In this document: positions 39,479 through 54,060 of the stretch, one piece after another
Position numbering within the stretch: position 1 is the stretch's first letter
Layout: every line of letters starts with the position of its first letter
NCBI GenBank assembly: GCA_011800805.1
Contig: MPNW01000062.1
Coordinates: 156,604 to 220,603 of the forward strand
Length of the DNA: 64,000 nt
Reading direction: 5' to 3'
Origin: Hirudo medicinalis
Taxonomy: Eukaryota; Annelida; Clitellata; Hirudinida; Hirudinidae
The notes under the pieces: generated by a model
Told to the model about the DNA's origin: nothing
What the model saw: the letters and a program-made list of their open reading frames with translations, nothing else
Databases searched by the model: none
Made by a program: the position numbers and the translations under genes

Positions 39479-42400
39479 ATTGAATTTAAACATACTATAA
39501 GGCAATAAAACACATACGACAAGAACATCCTTAACATTCTGATCATTCAATTCGTGATAATTTCAGGTCGTTAAAAAAGACTAAATATTAAAAAAACTTA
39601 TCACTGTGTTGAGCAAGTTAGGTGATTATGGGTGGACTGATTGCACTGTCCACTGTTACGCAGACAGTTGAAATAGTGCTGGATTAGTAAGCATTGTTTC
39701 TGTATTTTTAGGAATGCATTTTAACTTTCTAGGCGGTGTCCTTGAAATGATCAATGAAATAAATATTCTTGGTTATTTACATATCGGTAAATTATAATAA
39801 TCGTAATTAATAAATAATTATTTGAATTAATTAATAAATTAGTACAAATACTAAATTATCAACCTTATCACTTATTGGCAACAGCAACCCTGTCCTTATA
39901 TTTAACTTCCTTACAAGATTACTTTCTCCGAGTGATGCCATGAATGACGGAGATAAGGAAAACCGAACAGATACAGACATATTCTAACTTTACGACCTTC
40001 AATTTCAAACGGTCTTTCATGGAAATGGTAATGTCTGAAATAAGGCCGGAAGAATTTAATGCCTGGAAAATCAACCGCAATTGCTGGAAATTCCTCTTAG
40101 AAATCATGTCGACCGTGATTTTTAAGGACATTTCAGCACCTCGCCGCACAGCTTGGGGCAAAATTGGAAATAGGAATTTTTATTTCAGCTGAATGAAGAG
40201 TTTTTTGTCTGCCTTCTGGAATTAAATCGTCGATGAAATAAGTTTCAGGGCTTGTAGCTGGAAAAATGTCAACAATTATATGCTCCACTGTAAGTGTATA
40301 GCAGTTACGTTGTTAAATTCTAACATGTAACGTTACTGAGTCTGTTGTAGGGTTGGATTAAGAGTCTAACTTTGTGTGGAAAAATGTTCACTTTCAAAGT
40401 TAACAGGGAGTCAAAAAATGTAGCCTCATCAACAGACCGGAAATACGTCACTGCTGGACGCATGAAGCGCCCGATGTTATCAATGGAAAAATAATCATCC
40501 GAAGCACCGGGACTCCTCCATAATTAATTCCTTAATTACCTTCCATTAGTCGTTGTCTTTCGTTAAAGTTTCATCGTGGAATGTGTTTTCCGGTTTTCCA
40601 CGTGGTAATGGGACTGTTCGCGGTGTGATGTTAACGACGCTATTAGCCGCTCTCGACGATGGTGGCGTTCGTGGCAGCATCGACAGAGTCAACAATTATT
40701 TATTGTTTCCTTCAAATTTTCAAAAAAAAAAAAAACAAAAAAAACAAAACAAATAAAAACCAAGAAACTTTATTTGAATTCTCAATGACTTCGGAAACTT
40801 GAAAGTTTTAAATTAAAACATGTTTTAACCTCAGTGTTTTGATCGCAGACGACGGTGTCGTTTGAGCTTGGAAATAAGAGGAGTCATGCGTACAACTAAA
40901 ACAGTCGGGAAATATAAAATAAACGCATAAATATTTTTTTAAATATTGCAAATGTTGAGAAAAAAGTAATATTTTATAAATTAAGCTTGCAATTAATTAT
41001 ATAATTAATAATTATCAAAATTTTGCATTTAGCACCTGATCAAATATCCCACAATTTAATATCCCTTAATTGAAAATGGAAAGAAATTACTGAAATGTAT
41101 TTAAAAAAAAATTTTAATAAAATAATATAACCATAAAGCCACATTAGTTCAGGACAAGGTACAAACAAAGTTTTGAACAATCGTCCGCTAACATTTTCAA
41201 TAATTCAGCTGGCGAAATACCTGGCGACATTTGGTTTTCAATTTCATTTAAATAATTTGTGAACAAAAATCGCAATTATTTTTTTTTAATCTCTATTTTT
41301 GAAATATAAATGAGTGAGCCAATGATTTCATGATTAATTCAGTAGAAGACCAATCTGATTTGTGAATGATTATGAATGAATGAATTACGAATAATAATAT
41401 TACACGAATTATGTCGACGAAATGTGAATTTACAGAAGCGAAGGGGAAATATAGAAACGAATCCTAGAAAAAGGTTTAAATTCCCACGAGTTTGTTATTT
41501 TATATTTTCCATTAACCTCGGACGAGTATCTTTTGGCGTCACTGGCTCCCGTTTCACATTTTTCATCCTTCAACTCCGAGATTTCCGGACTCACAAAGCA
41601 ACCTGGGGCCTCTCACGTTCGCAACTTTTCACTTTTGGCACATTTGTGGCTTTCCTCGACCAATAAATTTATTCTGTCAGTTTTATCGATCAAAAGGTAC
41701 TACTTCGACGAACGGAATGAAGCAGGACCTTTTGAATTTCTGAACTTCGCATTGTGTTTCGAACCAAAAAATCGAAAAGACATCATTTTCAGACTAGTGG
41801 TGCGTTCAAGCTTTAAACATATCGATCAAGTCTTATTTCCATTTCTTATTTCCTTATTAAATTTTTCCAGGTATTTTCCCACTCATTTCCAAACCAAATA
41901 ACATACCGACAAATCAATTTGTGGAACTGCAAGGTTTTCATCTTTGAAAGCATGAAGACACAGAAAGCAGGAAACGACCGAAAAGTCTTGCATAACATTC
42001 GTTGCAAGTCAGAATGAATTCGGTGCGATCAATATGAGCGATGATGGTGCTATCTTTCAAGGCTTACTGAAATTGTATGTTGGGACCATTTCTTTCCAAA
42101 TTGCTGAGAAACTGGAAAAATGGAGCGACGCCGATGGCAGCCACTTCTGGTCGGCATTCGACATCTCAACCATCCAGCCCAAGAATACACGAGTCCAACC
42201 AACCAAACGCAGGCATCAATTACCAGAGTCTTAGAAGCCTATTATCTTGAGAGAATGCCTCTGCATTTGTAAGCCAGGATTAAGATTTCTAACGAATGGA
42301 GTTTTATTTCTCTTCAATGTTTTAGTCAGGCAAACTTTGAGAAATGCATTAAATAAAAGTAATTGATATGGAATATGAAATGTACATTTTAATACGTAAT

Positions 42401-43286
42401 GCAGTGAGGCGAAATAAGTTGATATTTACAAGAACAACAACGACGACAACAACACAATTGCCACTTTTTCCAGATTGGCACTATAAACATGTTGCCATGG
42501 CTACGACGATGATTTGTCTTCAAGTTGTAAACATCGGCGAATTGAGGAAACTCATCACGCATCGTTCTGAGCTTGGAATCGACGTTTCCATTGGAAAACC
42601 GGAGTCCCCTTCGAAAGAAAACCACACGTGGGTGAGGCACGAATGAGGCCGTCGTGAAAAAGGAGAAGTGTAATTGGATGGCAGCTCGTAAGATTTCATT
42701 CCTTGTGGAATTCGCTCCAAGATCGATCTCGTTCTCAGTCGTGGCTTTCCAGTACTCCCAAGTCAAAATTATTTACACAGCGGCCGTGTACCCAAGTTGT
42801 TGCTGAAGAAAAACGAAGATGTAATGGAGTTCACCTCCTTGTGACTGTTCCTTTGGAAAGCCGTCAAAGCTCCGGTCAGTTGTGTGTGTGTGTGGTTAGG
42901 TATATGGAGACCAGGAACGAAAACGAAAAAAAGAAATCGGACTCCAATCGTTGCTGGACCATAAAGTAGTTTTTGAACAAGAACCGCAAAGAATTGGACA
43001 CTGTTTTACGACACAAGTAATTTGTAGGGAGAGCAGTTTCTCGGAATGAGAACGGTCGACTGGTTGCACTTCTCCAGCTATTCTCTGACAAACTGGAATG
43101 GTTTCTGACTTTCTTGAAAAATGGCTCGGAACGTTGTAATTTATGGCATCGGTTAGCTGGCCCTAGTGATTAATCTGTTGGACCGCAAATGAGTCGTGGA
43201 AATTATTAACCTACGGCGCTCCGTCGTCTGCACGGGAAGGGCGGGAATTTTAATTATTCGGACGGTGCGCTAGATGACACGGGACT

Positions 43287-43294
43287 TATAAAAG
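43287..43294 (+). promoter_or_regulatory. Candidate TATA box inside the 28-kb intron, plus strand
   Basis: TATAAAAG preceded by a more GC-rich block (43190-43285) that stands out from the AT-rich intron. A small open frame starts 162 nt downstream. No clear initiator motif at +30. A chance match is quite possible. Confidence 0.25.
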
Positions 43295-43455
43295 TGCCAG
43301 GAAGGCTATGAACAGGATGGATTCTTCAAATTAGCTCTCAGCGCCTCCTCCGGGATTCGAAGATCTGTCATACTTTGCTTCTTTTAGCAGATTTTCCATC
43401 CGCATCTTTGGCGTTTTTTCCTCCCCCCTTTTCCCTCTTCCTCAATCACGTGAAG

Positions 43456-43566
43456 ATGATGATGGAGTCACGATGGCGTCGTTTAGAAATTCATTTGCCA
43501 GACATTGTATTCCTAATTATTCTCGTTATTTTTTCGCGCGTGATCTTTAATTGCTGCATTCATTAG
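43456..43566 (+). CDS. Small open frame, 36 codons, with a hydrophobic segment (uncertain)
   Basis: Begins with three ATG codons followed by ESRWRRLEIHLP and a hydrophobic run DIVFLIILVIFSRVIF, then NCCIH and a TAG stop. The basic start and single hydrophobic segment look like a signal anchor or signal peptide. It sits about 160 nt after the TATA-like element. No homology recognised; it may equally be a chance frame in an intron. Confidence 0.15.
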   Translation: MMMESRWRRLEIHLPDIVFLIILVIFSRVIFNCCIH

Positions 43567-44663
43567 AATAATGAGTTTGTGAATGTAGGAACGTAAATAA
43601 ATAATAGTTGGAAGCTGCCAAAGTGTTTTGGTCAATTTGGATAGGACAACGTTATAATTAGATTCACTATTTTAATACTTACTTGAGTCTTACCACTCGA
43701 GCGTATCGAGATGTGGGGTTTCAGAAACGGTTTTGATCTTCCATTTGAGGGGAATAACCATCACTCAGGACTTTCAACCGATGTTTTAATTTCGTGGATG
43801 AAATCCGCTTCAAGTAATTGAAAACGAATCCTCATCAAAGTTGGTTTGAAACGTTGACTGACGATTCCAGTCTCAATTTGTGAGTAGTTAATTGATTGAA
43901 TATCTAATTATTTCGTATAAATTGGAGAGGAATTTCAATGCTAAGATCTTTTAAATGTCATTATTAATTCAATTTCAAATAAACGATTTATTTTCAGATA
44001 ATTTCAACTTCACTTTTAATTTCGCACAATTAATTTCAAACTAACAGGAAAATTATTTGATTCACGAATAACGAAGTGTTTTTTATTCTCCAATTTCTTC
44101 AAAAAAGATGAAAGGAACAATGAAGAATCATACATTCCAATGCAGCTCAACAAAGGAGCAATTGAAAGCAAACAAATAGTAATCCTCATCAGAGCCAAAT
44201 ATTTGTCTGGGAAAATCCGAACGGTAGGCACATTCGCCGGTTGAATGAGGCACTCAGCTGGCTAAATTCGAGAGGAAAAAGTCGCTGATTGGAAAATGTA
44301 GTGGGGCAAAATAGCTCATTGAATCCTCAGTTGATTTACAAGGCTCCTTTCTGGCCGGTCAAAGTTTCTTCTTAAAACATACCATGCTTACGTTGGCAAA
44401 TTGAATTTACTGCAGTCGTTTTGCTGCTAACAAACGAAGGACTGGAATTAATTTCAGCTTAATAAGAATTTCCTCTCTGACCGATCTTATTTACGGTCGG
44501 CCATGTTTTACTGTTTGCTCGGGAGGAGAAGGAGTCCCTTAATATCGCTCGAAAGGTAACACCGCCGCGGAGCTCAGATGAAATGCTCCGAATTCGAAAC
44601 GCAACACTTAGAAAAGAAAAAGAACTGCTTAACTCAAAAAGAGCAGGCATCAACATTCAAAAC

Positions 44664-44722
44664 GTCGTCGTCATTATCATCATTGTCATCGTCGTCATCA
44701 TCATCATCATCATCATCAGCAG
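44664..44722. repeat. (TCA)n/(TCG) microsatellite
   Basis: TCA units with TCG and TTA variants; poly-Ser open frame across it is a by-product. Confidence 0.9.
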
Positions 44723-46911
44723 CACATTCAACAACAACAGTTTATAAAAAGGCCATTAAAGGTTCACGTGTAGTTCCGTTGAGAAAGTGCATTTTACAAC
44801 AGACGACCCCCCTCAAGAAAGTGACGGCTTAAATGGCGTTGGCGTGTTTAATCAGAGGAACGGTTGCCGAGGAGAGACGATGGGAGGAGGCTGTCAGAGG
44901 AGGACGATGAGGAAGCTTTTCCTTGGAGCTCCAGGAATTAGAAAATTTAAATCTAATTAACTTAATTAACAGCGGATAATAACGATGGCATTGAGCTGAA
45001 AGTTATTTAATTCATTTAAATTATTTGGAAATCAATAAATTTCACCGATGGTATTAATAAAAACAAGCACTGATGGGTTTATTTTGTAGGAAATCTTATT
45101 AAAAGGCAGACGAGGTCCAGTTAGCGGGAGATCAGCAGCCCTAACTCGACGCAGCAGTTAAATGGACATAACACCTGGAAGACCTGTAAAGAACCACGAA
45201 CCGCAAGCATTTGTCAAACTTTATGTCGACACGACACCAGGACTGGGCGGATATAAAAAGATTTCCTTATAAAAAAATTGCCAAGCAGAGGAGTTTAACT
45301 GGAGCTTCTGAGATTCTTTTGTTGAAACAGCAGCTGTTTATTGCATCGCATCCTGTCGGGATAAGAACGGTCATCCACTTGAGAAATGGAGTGTAACGAT
45401 GAGCGAGCGCGAGAATAGGAAAACAGGGCACGGCTTCAAACAATGCAGGTAATTGCACACCGGAGTCTCGCATTGATTCCTGCCGGTATTAATAAACTCT
45501 GGGGCAGGTCAAGCGAGTGAGTCGGACTGGACTTTGATTCTCGGACAGAAATATTTCTTCACGTCCTCCTTCCTGTGATCATCCTTGCAAATCGTTGACT
45601 ACAAAGTTTTAAGTTTTAAGTTTCAAGTTTGTGTCCATTTGATCTTTTTATTTAAACAAAAAAAAGAGCTAATAAAACTTACTGAGACAAATAATTGTTC
45701 AATTCATAATTTAATTTACAGTTTAATTGGTGACAATTAGCTAAACTTTGAACAATGAACAGCTAATCTGGTAAGGACCATCAATCATGGTAATTTGTTT
45801 CACCTGCACGATAAGTTTCCTTTGTGTATATTTAGTAAAAATGTAACATTTAATAACTACAAATATATTTAAAATTGTGTAGAACTTGAACCTTGAAGGT
45901 TAACAATTAAGGTTGAAAATATAGGTAATTATTCATGTCGACTCTTGCAAAAATCTTATCCAGGATTCAAGCTTCAAGTAGCACTCGGAAAATGTTGAAA
46001 CTTTTGAAATATTATTTCATAATTTCATTTATTCATTTTGATAACACAAAATTATTCAAAGATACAACAAATCCTGCCCACCAGGGGCAAACTGATTTCA
46101 AAATGTTCACAATTTTCTTATTTGTAGTAATAAATAATAACTGAAAAACAAAGAGAGTTCTCTTTCTTGGGCATATCTGTCAGGCTGCCTCGGACGCAAA
46201 TAGCAATATTTTAGCTAAATCTCAAATAGCAAATTAATCTTTTAAGTAATTAAAAATCAATTATTTCTATAAATAAAAATTGAATGAATAGCATTTATTT
46301 TGCAATTAACTGAGAAACATTAAAACATATTTTTTAAAACATATTTTGGTTCATCGTCTCAAATAAATGATTACCAAATAAACTTGATTAACCAAAATCG
46401 ATCGTCAATGCAAAACCTTTTCATTATGTTCTCAAGGTTATTCTTATGAAGTTCAAATATTAACTTAATTATAATAAGTAAATTATTTAAAGTGTAAATC
46501 CAAAATTGTATTCCTATAGCAACCCTGCACTAATCTTTGTTTATTTATTTTGTACTGATTAGTTCTTCAAAATCTTATTCAGTACCCAATTAAGCTAACC
46601 AGGTAATTAATCCAAAAGTCCAAAAAGATGAACACTACCTGCACAGTCTGATAAACTTTGTTATCCTTCAATATATTGCAACTCAGAAGATACATTTTCT
46701 GTACTGAAAAGCAATCGCCAGTACATAGCAATGGACACATTTTCGTGGGCGATATTGTATGTTCCACCGCTACTAAGTACTGCACTGAAATTGCTTATTT
46801 AAAAAAGGCATTGCACTAGTTTCACTTGAAAGGAATTATAAATATGTCTTTTATAGGGAATAATAAAAGTAAATAAATTAATTAATAGTAAAAGTAAAAT
46901 TTTAGTATTTA

Positions 46912-47027
46912 CCATCATCACCATTACCATCATCATTAATATTAATATTATTATTATTATTATTATTACTGGTAGTAGCAGCAGCAGTAGTAGCAGTAGT
47001 AGTGGTAGCAGTAGTAGTAGCAGTAGC
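46912..47027. repeat. Compound trinucleotide microsatellite ATC/ATT/AGT/AGC
   Basis: CAT/ATT units shift into GTA and GCA units over about 115 bp. Confidence 0.93.
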
Positions 47028-47285
47028 ACGATTATGTCGTTAATTAACTTAAGTGGATGTCCACAAATATCTTTGCACCAAGTTAAAATTTCGAAGGTCG
47101 GGTGGACTTATTTATGAAATGCTTGACGATGCAGATAAGAATTCTGTCCCCAATTTGACGCTAATTTCGCTCGACTGCAATCTGTGTCATTGAGCACGAA
47201 GAAATAAAAGAAATTATAAAAAATTTTTTTTAAATCTTTAATTAATGCATCTTCTTTTGTGCCTTATTTTTTAATTGGGGTACGA

Positions 47286-47462
47286 TAAATGTGGCTAATG
47301 TAAATGTGTGGTAAATGTGGCTGGTGCGGTAGATGTGGCTGGTGTAGTTGATGTGGCTGGTGCAGTTGATGTGGTTGGTGCGGTTGATGTGGCTGGTGTA
47401 GTTGATTTGGTTGGTGTGGTTGATGTGGTTGGTGTGGTTGTTGTGATTGGTATGGTTGATGC
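47286..47462. repeat. 18-bp GT-rich minisatellite
   Basis: About ten units near GTGGCTGGTGCAGTTGAT with variants. The frame reading QPHQPH on minus is a by-product of the period being a multiple of three. Confidence 0.95.
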
Positions 47463-48686
47463 AACGGAAGACCCATACTTCTGAAATCTAAACGATCAAT
47501 TTCCTAGTACTTTTAAAAAAATTTGTAATTAGCAGAACATCTAATCACCGATATTTTTTCATCGAAAGTTCGTTTTTATTTGTAAATTACACTCAAACTC
47601 AACAATCCCAAGCTCTTGCAGTTAAATTGACTGTCCGATATGTACATCTAAATTAACTAATTAAAATAAATGATTTTTAAAAACTAAGTTCATCATTAAT
47701 GAAATCAATTAAGTTTAGTTAAGATGTCTACTTTAAATCTCAAGAATTACTCAGTGTCACCCCAAACACGCAAGTACAAAATCAAAGACAATTTCTGAAA
47801 TATCTGAGGCAAACCATTAAAACCACTACCAGACCTTGCAAGGATCATGCATCTTCGTTGATTGATTATTCCTCTTGTAATTATTAAATCATTGTAAAGC
47901 TTTTTAACATAACATCAATATTTTATTGCAAATAATTTTCATTAAAGAATCTAATCGTTGGAATCAAAGCAGAATTTAATTGTCTGAAGGCATTTATCAC
48001 ATTGCATTACCCCATTGATGGGTGGCTCTGTGGAAAAGCAGGCACTAATTAGATGACATTCTCGGCGGGGGTCTTGAAAGGACAATGTAATGCTGCTAAT
48101 TTCATTTCGAACAATTCCTTTGTTTGGCTGAACTCCATTCTATTACAAGGACGTAAGCAGGTGCGAATAATTACGAACAATTATGAGCATAATACCTGAC
48201 ATTAACAGGTCATAAAAAATAATAAAAATGATTTCTTTTCGCTTCAGAAATGCGTGACACCCAAGAACTGTTGTTCGATTGCAATAATATGTGTTATTAA
48301 AAAAATTTACAAGATCATAGAAAAATCAATAAAATATGTATAATTCAATTGAAGCTTTTATTTTTGTTCGGGAAAATTCGAGAAATTGTATTTTTAGATA
48401 AGCACTTTGAAAATAATATCCCAGGCCACTTAAGCTCATTTGCCACATAGAAAGTCGTACGTCATGCCGTGAGGACCATAAAATATGCAAGAAAAACATG
48501 GCGCAAATGGTTGGTAAAACATTTGAAATCATGCAGTTGTGCATTTTCATCTTCTGCAGAAAGCAGTCCTTCTTTTACAACAAGTCATAATTAAGTCATA
48601 ATTACAAGAAGCAAGCAAAAAACATAATAACAATAACAACAATAATAATAATGATAATAATAATAAATAATAATAAATAATAATAG

Positions 48687-48687
48687 A
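48687..48687. other. Single unknown base in a TAA-rich tract
   Basis: One N; the flanks are not duplicated as they are at 33526. Confidence 0.9.
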
Positions 48688-51600
48688 NTATTTGCTTTTT
48701 GTTTTATTGTTTTTGTTTTTTTTTTTTTTTGTATTGTCTGAGGTCTCTGGATGAGACTTGGTAATCATTTTATCCTGCTGCAATACAGCCGAGTTTGACT
48801 TTGAATAAAATAATAATAATAATAATAATGGTTATTAATGTTATGATGTTATTGCTAATGTTTATAACAACATCTTAATAATTATTCATGTTAATTATTA
48901 TATTATCATTACATTATGTTTTTAAATAAAAAAACATTAGCCAATTAACAGCCCTAACATTCCACAACTAACGTTGTTATCAATTGATATTATTATTATT
49001 GATGAATTAATATTATTATATTTTGTATATTATTAATATGAAATATTTTAATTATGCATTAAGGTTTGATGACAGTTTTGCCAGAAACTATAAAAAAAGC
49101 ACTGGAGAACAAAAGATTCCTTTTTCTTCTGATCGAAAAATAACAAGATTTTGAAAAGTGAAGATGATAATCACGAAAAATTATTTTTCGTAAAACTCCG
49201 CAATTTCTGTCCAAGTCTCGAATTTCAATAAAACATTTTCTTCAACTTCAGAAAAAAAAAAACTAATTTTATATTCTCAGGCTTTTGATTCTCTTCGACT
49301 GCATCTTCTCTCCTCAATTGTTGGTCCTCTTGAGGAATTTCTTTCAAATTATAACATCGCTTTTCCAAAGCATGGAAGGTTTTCTGATTCCAATTGAAAA
49401 ATCCTCAACATTTTCGTACATCCACAGGTCTAAAAGAAATTGCATTGAGTTGGTTGCAGGAGTTGAAACCTTTTTGTTTCCACCCTTTCAATGACTGGGA
49501 GTGATTTCATCTCCTCGAAACAAACGCTAACATCTTTCCACTTCCAAGCGTGTTTCGATTCATTGACGAAACGTTTCAATTTTTGCAGAAATTTATAATT
49601 TGTGTTTAATATGATATTTCGAAATATTTAAAAAAAAATGTTTAAAAGAGGCGTGATAAATGTTGCAGCTTCTCCTCCAGCAAACTTATGTCATGGCTTT
49701 CCATCTCATGAAGCATCTGAAACTGTCTGCGGGAAACTATTATCTAGTTAATGGGGAAATGAGAAAGAGGGGTTGTCTACGAATGGCGCAAGTAATGTGT
49801 CGGGAGACACCATTAATCAGATAGATTTTAGACGCAAATTAATCAAGCGAGAATTCAGAAAGTCACATTGGCATCCAAGTTATCTCTTCTGTGAAACACA
49901 AAAGCATCGTCATCTTCAATCTCTACTCACATATGTTTGGTTACGATGTGTGTGTATGTGTGTTGACTGGACAAGATATTGTCAATAGGACAATTTTTAA
50001 ACTTTGTAGAATTAAAGCCTCAATTTTAAACGAGTTAATTAACCGATATGACAAAATTGCATCAGTTGATCAGCTGGTTGTAAGCAGGACAACAAGTGGA
50101 CCACTCGTAACAATTAATCTTGAAATGATTGTTATTCAACTTAATTAATTACAAAAACTACAGATTGGTTTAAACATGTTGTGGAATCGGACCTGCCGTT
50201 ATAAATTTGAGTTCCCTAAGAATCCGAATCTTGGAGTTTATTAAAAAAATCTTTTACAAAAGGTTCCGGGCTGCAATTCTATCTTTGGAAACTTGAGATG
50301 GCGCTTTGAAATCCAGATTGACGACTGAATTTGACACCTCACAAACCTATCTAGTAACAGTTCTTTCGGAAGTCTTGTTTCCTACTTTATTAGCTTTGAC
50401 TGAAAGTCTCCTTTCTAAGTCACATCTGTCTTTGATTTTCGGAATTCATGTTTTACATAGGTGCCATGCTTAGCAGATTTTCTCATAAACATTATTTTCC
50501 TAAGAAATTTCTCTGCAGCCTCCGTAAAGATTAAATGAGGATGAATTGTCATCCGAGGAATTGCGGAAGTCGTGAAAATGATGCCTTTTCTGGATGACCA
50601 GGCGTTATAATTTCGAGAAATGTTGATTAAAACCTGGTCAACAGCTGCCATCATCGATGTTTGCTACGGAATTCTCCAGTTAATTAAATTCAAAACTCAT
50701 GAAAGAAACGATTAATATGTCAAGTTTGTCGACACTAAAATGATAAATTTCAAATAAATTTCAAAATTTGCAGCTCCTGCCTTTTTAAATGTTCATCCAC
50801 CGCACCGAGAGAATTTTATTTCATACTTTCGAAGCACTTCAAAGAGCGACCTTCTTTTTTCTCTCATTTTCCCTTTTTAATAAATTATTGCTTTTATTGC
50901 GTCCTTCCAGAAATTCCACGGTAACTCCGCTCCCAAAGATTAAACAAAGCCCTCGAGAAGCATAAAGAAAGTTAATTTTGAAGAGCATTTGCTGACCAAA
51001 GCATCAACCTTACTGGGTGATCCTGGGTACCTCGTCAGTACTGCATTTAAGACTATCATTATTTCAGATCTAATTGCTATAAAATGCCACGATTTCATTA
51101 TCGCATTGAGTAACATTTGCATTATCAACGGATAAGCGTCCCTTTCGTGACTATCACCCTAAAGATTAAATTCGAATTGTTTGTTTTATTTGAAAGCAAT
51201 TAAATGCTTTTCATGCCTGAGAAGACCTTCAAAAACTTCAGAATAATTTAATCGCAAAAAACAACAGAAAGTCATCCCAGAAGACATCGGACAATGTCTT
51301 ATAATAATGTCGGCATGGTTTATTATTTGAAATAAACGCAATAAAGTATCGTTAATTTCGCATTAATTTAAGACCATCAATTAATCTCCAAATTTCAAAA
51401 TTTATGATTTAAAAACATTCGAGGCAGCTCAAAATGTCAACTTTCATAAATGTGTATTTTTCTCTGGATGTTTTAAAACTTGGGTCGATGCGGGGAGAGG
51501 TTTTGCATCCTCCCCTGGGTGGAAATAATGAAGTTTGCCACCCAAGAGATATCACCGCCAATATTGAAAAGTCAGGGTTGGCCGATAATTTTACCGCCGA

Positions 51601-52763
51601 ATGGATAGTCGTCTGCTTTGAAAATTGTTCAGTGTTTGCTCAGCATGGATCATCTTCTAATTCTTGATGAAGACAAACAAAAAAATACAATTGCATGGGT
51701 ATCTTTGAAAGATTAAACATTCGAGGACCAAATGTGCAGTCATTACGACAACGATGGGCTTTTATCTGAGATTTACAATCAAGGAGATTATGGATTTGGT
51801 TTTCATTCGAATTATCGGTATAGTTATTTAAAAACGTTTGAAATAAAATTAGTTTTAATCACTAGAAATTACGAATTAAAATGCGAATCATTTATTTAAA
51901 GTTTATTTTAAAAAAAATAATTGAAATCCGACTTTTAAGATTTTATTCTGCAGTTACTTTCGCCGATCATGTCGGGAAGAAATTTCATGTCTTTAATTCA
52001 ATATTATTTCTTAAAACAAAATACAACTCTTATATCAAATTTAATTCGATATTGCATCTTAAAACAAAATACAATACTTATTTCAAATTTTCTATTAAAG
52101 AAAAAAAAACAATTTCAACAATTTCTTGAATTCCACCAACTAACAGTTCCAAGGCAAATGATTCCTTGGGAATTCCCTTATGAGCTGAAAATAAGCCATT
52201 CCAAATGACATCCTCAATTCCTTCGATTGCTTCTCTCCATTTTTGATGGAATTAAAATCTTGATAACAATTTTTGATGAGAACATTTCTTCGGATAACAA
52301 AAGAAAAAGGAGAATTTTCTTCAAAGCATTCTGAAGTAATCGTTACTTTGAAGCGATTTCGAAAAGAAATCTTTTACAGGATAGTATTTCTCACCGCCAT
52401 GTTTCCTTGTGTTTGGATACGTTGACGAAACGAGGATTAAAACAGGGGTGGTCCCTGAATGACTTTGTTCCTCATCCGACTATAACCTTGTTTCGAGTGA
52501 TTGGAATAATTTTCTTGGTAAAATTTTTAATTGTTTCCTTAAAACGTCCAAATGTTATTTCAATGTTTCTTTGCGTTTGAAATTTAATTAGGTTTATTTT
52601 GTGGAATTTGTTAATAAAATGAAACAAATAAGTATACTTGAATTACTCTTTCATCCAGCATCAAAAGGATCCCTCAAAGTCCTCATGATTTTTTTTAATC
52701 AAAATTTAAAATTACTTAAAATAATTGACAAACCCATTAATAATCCGAGTCCATACAAATTAG

Positions 52764-52768
<5 letters not shown>

Positions 52769-52801
<33 letters not shown>
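52769..52801. repeat. (AT)n microsatellite
   Basis: About 16 AT units. Confidence 0.95.
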
Positions 52802-52805
<4 letters not shown>

Positions 52806-53028
52806 TACATTCTGGAATAATTCAGCAAACACGAATATTATATTTGTTATATAAATATTATATTAAAGGCAGCACGAATAAAAGGGAATGAACAAGCGAT
52901 CCTGTAAAAAGATTTATTTGAATATTCTAAAATAAAAAATTTTTTTGATATTCAAAAAAATATTCCAAAAAATTAGAAAATTCCAATTCTAATTTTGATT
53001 TTTACTCAGCCAACCTTGAACCACCCAC

Positions 53029-53182
53029 CTTGAAGAGATAAATACGTCCATGACCCATTGACGATGTCGTCAACGTCACGTGACTTCTCGATGAAGACGA
53101 CGAAGCAGTTGTACCAGCCCTCGTCACCGGCTTGGATGTTGGACAGGAGCAGTGAGGACACACCGACCAGCTGCAACCTCCC
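53029..53182 (-). CDS. IGSF9/turtle-family protein, exon: second half of Ig1
   Basis: Continues Ig1 in phase 0 from the exon at 54061-54266. Acceptor AATAACAG|GGGAGG, donor CTTCAAG|GTGGGT, exit phase 1, 51 codons plus one base. It encodes the E-F strands with the classic motif NIQAGDEGWYNC (F-strand Cys), then FVVFIEKSRDV and NGSWTYLSLQ. In family members known to me, Ig1 likewise ends in 'DQGWYEC.V.FL' followed by 'NG[ST]W..L'. That shared ending is the strongest single hint of the IGSF9/turtle/borderless family rather than another Ig-superfamily group. NGSW is a possible N-glycosylation site. The next exon is about 28 kb away. Confidence 0.88.
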
Positions 53183-54060
53183 CTGTTATTGCAATAATAA
53201 TAACAATTATTATTAATATTAATATTATTAATAGTATTATTATTATTATTACCACTGTTGTTGTTGCTACTACTATTATTATGACTTATGTATAAATAAT
53301 TATACGATGCTTTATTTATTAAAATATTTTTATGCGTCTATAATATTTGTTACATGCTTTACATGCACATACGAGAAATAATATCGGAAATGCTAGCCAA
53401 ACGATGCTTACTCAAGATCTCATTAAAAAGGCCACAAATAAGTGTGCTAATTTGTTATGACATTAGAGCACGTGCCATGTTATTCATTAAACTCATTTGA
53501 CTTCCAAGGTCATTGCGATTGCGGAGGAGGGGATGACCTTTGCCCTTTACACCTTTAAACGAACCGAGTTTCATTACATCTGAAAATGTTAATTGAACCG
53601 ACATATTCTGCTAATGTTTGAAAAAACATGAAATAAAAAGATTTAAGTTTTAAAAGGTTTGTAATGTTTGAGTCCTGATTGACCCCGTTGTTGACCCTTC
53701 AAATTTTGTGAATCTTTATTTCAATGTTTTGCAATATTTCCAAATTGCCCTTTAAACCTACTATTTGTTTGTGCAGGTTTAAGTAATATTATTCAGTCTA
53801 ACATTTAATTATTAACTGTTATTTATAAATGAATCCATTATTTCAATTGATCGCTTAACTTGAGAATGTAAACTGGAACTCTAAATTGAAAAAAGAAGGA
53901 ACAAATAATTACAAATGAGTAAGTTTCCCATTTTCATATCTTAAAAAATAACTTCGTTCAAAAATGTAAGTCGAGACAAAATAATTTTTATGAATTTTTC
54001 ACTTCAACGAACCCCTCCCCCCCCCCCCAAAAAAAAAATAAAAAACCCCAAAAACAAAAC
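53183..54060 (-). other. Intron inside Ig1
   Basis: About 0.9 kb between the two halves of Ig1. It contains an ATT run near 53196-53260, and C and A homopolymers right after the donor (54013-54055 on plus). No exon. Confidence 0.8.

Noticed and set aside
42490..42503. GTTGCC-AT-GGCTAC as a second X-box
   Set aside because: The right half-site has T where the consensus needs a purine before AC; symmetric match fails.
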